DNA from: PVC group bacterium
Lineage (GTDB): Bacteria; Verrucomicrobiota; Kiritimatiellia; SS1-B-03-39; UBA6053
DNA: 18,276 nucleotides
NCBI GenBank assembly: GCA_003565035.1
Contig: PXDP01000190.1
Coordinates: 1 to 18,276, forward strand
Reading direction: 5' to 3'
Shown: piece after piece, positions 14,250 through 18,276 of the stretch
How the letters are laid out: the number at the start of each line of letters is the position of its first letter
How positions within the stretch are numbered: position 1 is the first letter of the stretch
Notes under the pieces: generated by a model
The model's database searches: none
What the model saw: the letters and a program-made list of their open reading frames with translations, nothing else
What the model was told of the DNA's origin: nothing
Position numbers and translations under genes: made by a program

Positions 14250-15854
14250 ATGGCCAAATACATCTTTATCACCGGGGGCGTTGTCTCATCGCTCGGAAAA
14301 GGCATCACGGCAGCCGCCGTGGGCTCCCTGCTCACCAGCCGCGGGCTCCGCATCCGGATCATGAAGCTCGACCCCTACCTGAACGTGGACCCGGGCACCA
14401 TGAGCCCCTATCAGCACGGGGAGGTGTACGTCACCGATGACGGTGCCGAAACCGATTTGGACCTCGGTCATTACGAACGCTTCACCGGCGCGCCCACCTC
14501 CAGAAAGTCCAACGTCACCGCCGGACGCATCTACTGGGATGTGCTGGAAAAAGAACGCCGGGGCGACTATCTCGGCGGCACCGTGCAGATGATTCCCCAC
14601 ATCTCCAATGAGATCAAATCACGCATCCGCGCGCTGGAAGAACCCGATGTCGACGTGATTCTCTGCGAAATCGGCGGCACCGTCGGCGATATCGAAGGCT
14701 CGATTTTCCTTGAAGCGATCCGCGAAATTGGTCTGGAGCAGGGACGGGACAACGTGGTGTACATTCACCTCACGTATGTGCCTTTCATTGCCGCCGCCGG
14801 CGAAGTGAAAACCAAACCCTCCCAGCAGTCCGTCGCCAAACTGCGCGAAATCGGCATCATGCCGGATATTCTCATCTGCCGCGCGGAAGTGCCCCTCTCC
14901 ATGGAGGTGCGCAAAAAACTGTCCCTCTTCTGCAATGTCCCGCTGCACAGCGTGATCGAGGAAACCGACGTAAAGCACTCCATTTACGAGGTGCCGCTCG
15001 TCCTCAGCGATCAGGGCCTCGATGAGCAGATTATGGTGCATTTCCGCATTGCGCGCCCGCAGGCGGACCTCACCCCCTGGCGCAAAGTCATCAACGCCAT
15101 CCGCAATCCCCGCGGCGAGGTCAGCATCGGCGTGGTCGGCAAATACCAGGAACTGCAGGATGCCTATAAATCCATTTTTGAGGCCCTGGACCACGGATGC
15201 ATTGCGCACAGCATCAAACTGAATCTGGTCAAAATCGCCTCCGAAGATCTCGAAAAAGGCAAAACCGCGGCGATCGACACCGTGGACGGTATTCTCATTC
15301 CCGGCGGTTTCGGTCACCGCGGCGTGGAAGGTAAAGTGCTTGCCGTGCAAATGGCCCGTGAAAAAGGTATTCCGTTCTTTGGCATCTGCATGGGACTTCA
15401 GTGCGCGGTCATCGAATTCGCCCGCAATGTTTGCGGACTCGCAAACGCAAACACCACTGAAATCGACCCGCAGTCCCCCCACCCCGTGGTCTGTCTCATG
15501 GAAGAACAGAAAGGGCTCACAACCCTCGGCGGCAACATGCGCCTCGGCGCCTGGCACTGCAAACTCAAGCCCGATACCCGCGTTGCCAAGGCCTACGACA
15601 CCCTCAACATCAGCGAACGGCACCGTCACCGCTACGAATTTAACAACGACTACCGCGAAAAGCTCCAGGAAGGCGGACTGATCCTCGCCGGCACCACACC
15701 CGACGAGAGTTTGGTGGAAATCGTCGAAATCAAAGACCATCCCTGGTTTGTCGCCGTCCAGTTCCATCCCGAATTCAAATCCCAGCCCTTCAATCCCCAT
15801 CCCCTCTTCGCCGGATTTGTCGGTGCCGCCTACGCCAGGAAGACCGACGGCTGA
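14250..15854 (+). CDS. pyrG: CTP synthase (glutamine hydrolysing)
   Basis: PyrG makes CTP from UTP, ATP and glutamine-derived ammonia, the last step of de novo pyrimidine nucleotide synthesis. Its 534 residues are slightly shorter than E. coli PyrG (545). The N-terminal synthase domain starts KYIFITGGVVSSLGKGI (3-19) with the ATP-binding loop, followed by KLDPYLNVDPGTMSP, GEVYVTDDGAETDLDLGHY and EIGGTVGDIE. The C-terminal class I glutaminase domain has the oxyanion segment PGGFGHRG, nucleophile Cys380 (GICMGLQ) and the His506/Glu508 pair in VQFHPE, so the catalytic triad is intact. The ATG is preceded by TTGGGA and seven T. The gene ends 4 bp from the convergent DUF3299-like gene, leaving no room for a terminator between them. 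CTP synthase is often beside kdsB, but not here. Confidence 0.98.
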   Translation: MAKYIFITGGVVSSLGKGITAAAVGSLLTSRGLRIRIMKLDPYLNVDPGTMSPYQHGEVYVTDDGAETDLDLGHYERFTGAPTSRKSNVTAGRIYWDVLEKERRGDYLGGTVQMIPHISNEIKSRIRALEEPDVDVILCEIGGTVGDIEGSIFLEAIREIGLEQGRDNVVYIHLTYVPFIAAAGEVKTKPSQQSVAKLREIGIMPDILICRAEVPLSMEVRKKLSLFCNVPLHSVIEETDVKHSIYEVPLVLSDQGLDEQIMVHFRIARPQADLTPWRKVINAIRNPRGEVSIGVVGKYQELQDAYKSIFEALDHGCIAHSIKLNLVKIASEDLEKGKTAAIDTVDGILIPGGFGHRGVEGKVLAVQMAREKGIPFFGICMGLQCAVIEFARNVCGLANANTTEIDPQSPHPVVCLMEEQKGLTTLGGNMRLGAWHCKLKPDTRVAKAYDTLNISERHRHRYEFNNDYREKLQEGGLILAGTTPDESLVEIVEIKDHPWFVAVQFHPEFKSQPFNPHPLFAGFVGAAYARKTDG

Positions 15855-15858
15855 TTAT

Positions 15859-16482
15859 TCAAAACAATCTCTGATGTTCCTGATGAAAGCGCTCGCGCTG
15901 AATGGGGTCCATTTCCAGCTCCCGCACCTCGGTATTGTCCATCACATACAGAAAAAAATCCTCGCGGTGGGCCGGGTCGGTGCTCTCCTCACGCCATAGA
16001 CGCAGGGTCCCGGTAATCTGAATCGGCGCATCGATAAACCCATAGCGTCTCAGCCCCTCTTTCTGCCGCACCAGCACCACCTGATTCACCCCCGGGGGCT
16101 CACAGAAATTACAGCCCGTCGGAAACGGAAACAGCATAAACGTCCGCATATCCTGCAGGCTGTCATAGGGCGACATAAAGCCCTGAATCCGGACCGTTTC
16201 ACCGTCCAGCGCCAGGATCCCGGGCGGATAAACCGGATGCCCCTGCTCGTCTGGAGTGACCCGTTCCAGCTGACTCAGGGTGAGACGCGCCACCCCATCG
16301 GCATCGCCTCCGGCCCGCGCCTCCGCCACAGAAGCGGTCCGCTCCACCGGCTCCCCCCCGGTCTGCCGAACGTTCAAGCGGTGCAGAATCATGACAAACA
16401 ACAGGAGCACCGCCAGCACCAGTGCCGTGTCAATCCAGCGGTCCGCCACCTTTTTCCCGGATTTCGCGGCCTCAGATTTCAC
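15859..16482 (-). CDS. DUF3299-like membrane-anchored protein with CxxC, ABC-operon accessory
   Basis: The 207-residue protein has one N-terminal transmembrane helix (about 17-34) after a short cytoplasmic tail, and a soluble domain expected in the periplasm. The domain includes LDGETVRIQGFMSPYD, then FMLFPFPTGCNFCEPPGVNQV with Cys124 and Cys127, and QITGTLRL. This order (short beta segment, GF.xP, aromatic/Pro segment, PPxNQ, strand) resembles DUF3299 proteins, but the CNFC pair replaces the proline-rich FGACIHVPPPP segment I recall for typical members. The start is GTG at 16482 with GGAGGAG about 7 nt upstream, overlapping the permease end by 11 bp, so it is the last gene of the ABC operon. 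I infer an accessory or substrate-handling subunit, possibly binding a metal or forming a disulfide. Its exact function is unknown. Confidence 0.65.
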   Translation of the reverse strand: MKSEAAKSGKKVADRWIDTALVLAVLLLFVMILHRLNVRQTGGEPVERTASVAEARAGGDADGVARLTLSQLERVTPDEQGHPVYPPGILALDGETVRIQGFMSPYDSLQDMRTFMLFPFPTGCNFCEPPGVNQVVLVRQKEGLRRYGFIDAPIQITGTLRLWREESTDPAHREDFFLYVMDNTEVRELEMDPIQRERFHQEHQRLF

Positions 16483-17716
16483 GCGACAACTCCTCCACCG
16501 GCGAACGGCGGTATGCCGTCAGCGCCGGGATCAATCCACAAAAAATACCGACCAGCCAAATCATAGCGACAACCCTACCCTGAAGTTCAGCAAAATGAAA
16601 GGGATCAAAGCCCAAAAGAAACTCCGGCTGAAACACCCGCACCCCGGCCGCGAGTCCGCCATGAGCCAGGACCAGGCCCAGAGCCGCCCCGACCGTGCTC
16701 AGCCAGAAGGCCTCAAGCCAGACCATCGCCACGATTTCCTGCGGGTGTGCACCCAGCGTGCGCAGCACCGCCCAGTCCCGGCGCCGCCGGTCCGTGGACT
16801 GCAGCAGGGTTGCCAGCACGGAAAAGCCCGAAACCACCGCCACCGCACCCGCCATCCAGAGCATGCCCCGCTCCACCGGTCGCAGCACCCGCTGATACAG
16901 ACGGTGTAACTCATCCACCGGCACCGCCGCCATGGCCTCCGTACCCCGGTTGATTTCATCCCGAATCCAGAGCCGCATCCCCGGACTCCGCAGCCGCAGC
17001 CAGACTGCGGTCACTTCCGGCGCCCGCTCCGCCCGCGGCCCCGCGCCAAACAGCCCCCGGTGCAATTCCTCCTCCGCCTCGTGCACATCCCAGACCGACT
17101 GCAGGGTGGAAAACACCAAACGGTCCACCGTGCCGCCGGTCCGCTCCAGAATCCCCGTCACCCGGTACGGAAAATCGTCATGCTCCGTGCCCGGCGCCGC
17201 CCGCAGACCGTGCGATCCCACAAAGCTGTCGCCAATCCGGAGCCCCAAACGTTCCGCCGCCTCCGCACCGAGCACCGCGTCAAACGTCGATTCAAACAGT
17301 GCCCCTTCCCGCAGACGGACCCGGGGAGCCCCCTCCTGATTCCGGGGACGCCAGTCAAAAAAGCCGTGCGTCGTTCCCACAATCCGGAACCCGCCCACAT
17401 TGTCCCCCAGCGAGAACGGCACCGCCTGCACCACCCGTGGATCCTCCCGGAAGGTTTCGTACAGCGACAGTGGAATATTGCCCGTCGGCACATCCAGATG
17501 ATGCACCACACTGAGGATCAGTTGCAGCGGACTGCCTTTGCCGCCGATCACCAGATCCACTCCCGCGCCCTCCTGCAGCAGCGAGTGTTCCGCCTGTTCC
17601 CGCAGCAACAGCACCACGCAGGGCAGTGCCGTGGCCAGGGCCAGCCCCAGAATAGTGAGCAGACTCACTCCCCGGCGTGACCGCACATAGCGCCAGGCCA
17701 TACCCGCCAGCGTCAT
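16472..17716 (-). CDS. ABC transporter permease, FtsX/MacB-like, of the DUF3299-linked type
   Basis: From the chosen start the protein has 414 residues with one N-terminal helix (about 18-38), a large periplasmic domain and three C-terminal helices (about 290-311, 336-364 and 384-402), the FtsX/MacB/LolC layout. Just after the first helix comes GVDLVIGGKGSPLQLIL and then HLDVPTGNIPL, a stretch I associate with the permease partners of DUF3299 proteins. The C-terminus SPVEELSREI is also typical of FtsX-like permeases. An in-frame upstream start at 17755 would add a Gly/Pro-rich 13-residue tail; I chose 17716 because its ATG overlaps the ATPase stop (ATGA) and GGAGG lies 7 nt upstream. It pairs with the ATPase before it. 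Such permeases usually work on lipids, lipoproteins or peptides or transmit force, not classic solute uptake; the cargo is not known. Confidence 0.88.
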   Translation of the reverse strand: MTLAGMAWRYVRSRRGVSLLTILGLALATALPCVVLLLREQAEHSLLQEGAGVDLVIGGKGSPLQLILSVVHHLDVPTGNIPLSLYETFREDPRVVQAVPFSLGDNVGGFRIVGTTHGFFDWRPRNQEGAPRVRLREGALFESTFDAVLGAEAAERLGLRIGDSFVGSHGLRAAPGTEHDDFPYRVTGILERTGGTVDRLVFSTLQSVWDVHEAEEELHRGLFGAGPRAERAPEVTAVWLRLRSPGMRLWIRDEINRGTEAMAAVPVDELHRLYQRVLRPVERGMLWMAGAVAVVSGFSVLATLLQSTDRRRRDWAVLRTLGAHPQEIVAMVWLEAFWLSTVGAALGLVLAHGGLAAGVRVFQPEFLLGFDPFHFAELQGRVVAMIWLVGIFCGLIPALTAYRRSPVEELSREI

Positions 17717-18276
17717 GCCGCCGCCTCCCCGCGGCGGCGGATGACCCCCGCACACGGAAACTGCTTCGGAAAACGCTTCGCCAAATCCATATCATGGGTC
17801 ACACAAATCCAGCCGCAGTTCAGCTCTTCACACAGACCCTCCAGCAGGGCCATGGCCCGTTCCGATGCGTCCGGATCCAGCGCCCCCGTCGGTTCATCCG
17901 CCAGCAGAACATCCGGTTTCCCCGCCAGGGCCCGCGCAATCGCCACCCGCTGCCGCTCCCCCACCGACATCCGGTTCGTCTTCGCGCCCGCCAAATCCGC
18001 CAGCCCCACCCGGTCCAGCAGGGCCATCGCCTCCTCCCGCACCTGGCGGCCCGCCGCCCGCCGACCGAACCGCAGTCCCATCATCACATTCTCCAGCGCC
18101 GTAAACCCGTGCAACAGGTGAAACGACTGATGCACCATCCCGATATGCTTTCCGCGGAACACATCCAGCGCCGCCGCCCCCAGAGTGCCCAACTCCGTCC
18201 CCGCCACCCGCACCACGCCGGAATCCGGACGCACCAGACCACTCAGCACATTCAGCAGTGTCGATTTGCCGCACCC
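17713..18276 (-). CDS. ABC transporter ATP-binding protein, LolD/FtsE-type, 5' end missing
   Basis: This is the ATPase partner of the downstream FtsX-like permease. 187 residues are visible, open to the right edge; a full-length member has about 220-230. The visible part starts inside Walker A as GCGKSTLLNVLSG. Next are the Q-loop in MVHQSFHLLHGFTALENVMM, the ABC signature as MSVGERQRVAIARAL (usually LSGGQ), Walker B VLLADEPTGALD and the switch His in CVTHD. Its TGA overlaps the permease ATG, so the ATPase, permease and DUF3299-like genes form a compact operon with successive overlaps. The true start lies beyond the window; the GTG at 18249 is internal to Walker A and is not the start. Confidence 0.93.
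   Translation of the reverse strand, partial: GCGKSTLLNVLSGLVRPDSGVVRVAGTELGTLGAAALDVFRGKHIGMVHQSFHLLHGFTALENVMMGLRFGRRAAGRQVREEAMALLDRVGLADLAGAKTNRMSVGERQRVAIARALAGKPDVLLADEPTGALDPDASERAMALLEGLCEELNCGWICVTHDMDLAKRFPKQFPCAGVIRRRGEAAA

Noticed and set aside
14619..15800. 393-codon open frame antisense to pyrG
   Set aside because: pyrG is intact with all catalytic residues, and the antisense frame is explained by codon bias.
18247..18249. GTG at 18249 as start of the right-edge ABC ATPase
   Set aside because: The frame is open to the edge and already reads GCGKSTLLN, so the GTG is an internal Val in or just after Walker A.
1..18276. CRISPR arrays, tRNA or rRNA genes, insertion sequences, prophage or toxin-antitoxin pairs
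   Set aside because: I saw no repeat-spacer pattern, cloverleaf, transposase or phage motif. All long stretches are accounted for by the genes listed, and no gap exceeds about 205 bp.

Overview
The window is G+C-rich bacterial chromosome carrying mostly core and metabolic genes. I see no phage, insertion sequence, CRISPR array, tRNA or rRNA. Several traits suggest a Gram-negative bacterium, possibly of the Verrucomicrobiota/Kiritimatiellota/Lentisphaerota group: lipoprotein-type binding proteins, a full-length HrpA helicase, a direct glutaminyl-tRNA synthetase, a zinc-free S14, and a membrane protein ending in the 'LPICxxCKxIRDD' cysteine module. The phylum is inference; I recognise no species.

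Layout, left to right. (1) On the minus strand, a CUT2-type sugar ABC transporter: a lipoprotein substrate-binding protein followed by an ATPase that runs off the left edge. (2) Diverging from it on the plus strand, a seven-TM membrane protein with a four-cysteine C-terminal module. (3) On the minus strand, galE and a family 2 glycosyltransferase form a two-gene unit for sugar-nucleotide and surface-glycan work. The glycosyltransferase overlaps the end of the membrane protein gene by 50 bp. (4) On the plus strand, a 3.8-kb hrpA, then glnS and rsmE sharing an ATGA overlap, then a small YkoF/thiamine-binding-like protein behind a perfect TATAAT. (5) On the minus strand, a large secreted endonuclease/exonuclease/phosphatase-family lipoprotein. 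(6) On the plus strand, rpsN alone with its own promoter and intrinsic terminator, then pyrG. (7) On the minus strand, a tightly overlapping operon of a LolD/FtsE-type ATPase (cut by the right edge), an FtsX/MacB-type permease and a DUF3299-like CxxC protein. Its layout resembles the Zrg zinc-related ABC systems of Vibrio.

One property covers the whole window: the plus strand is strongly C-rich whichever strand the genes are on. Plus-strand genes therefore favour C-ending codons and minus-strand genes favour G-ending ones. This looks like a replication-strand GC skew with the plus strand lagging, and it explains the very long shadow reading frames inside hrpA, glnS and pyrG. Nothing here is an obviously new defence or mobile system. 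The best leads are the orphan seven-TM/four-cysteine protein, the DUF3299-ABC operon close to a zinc-free S14, and a palindrome between the nuclease gene and rpsN.
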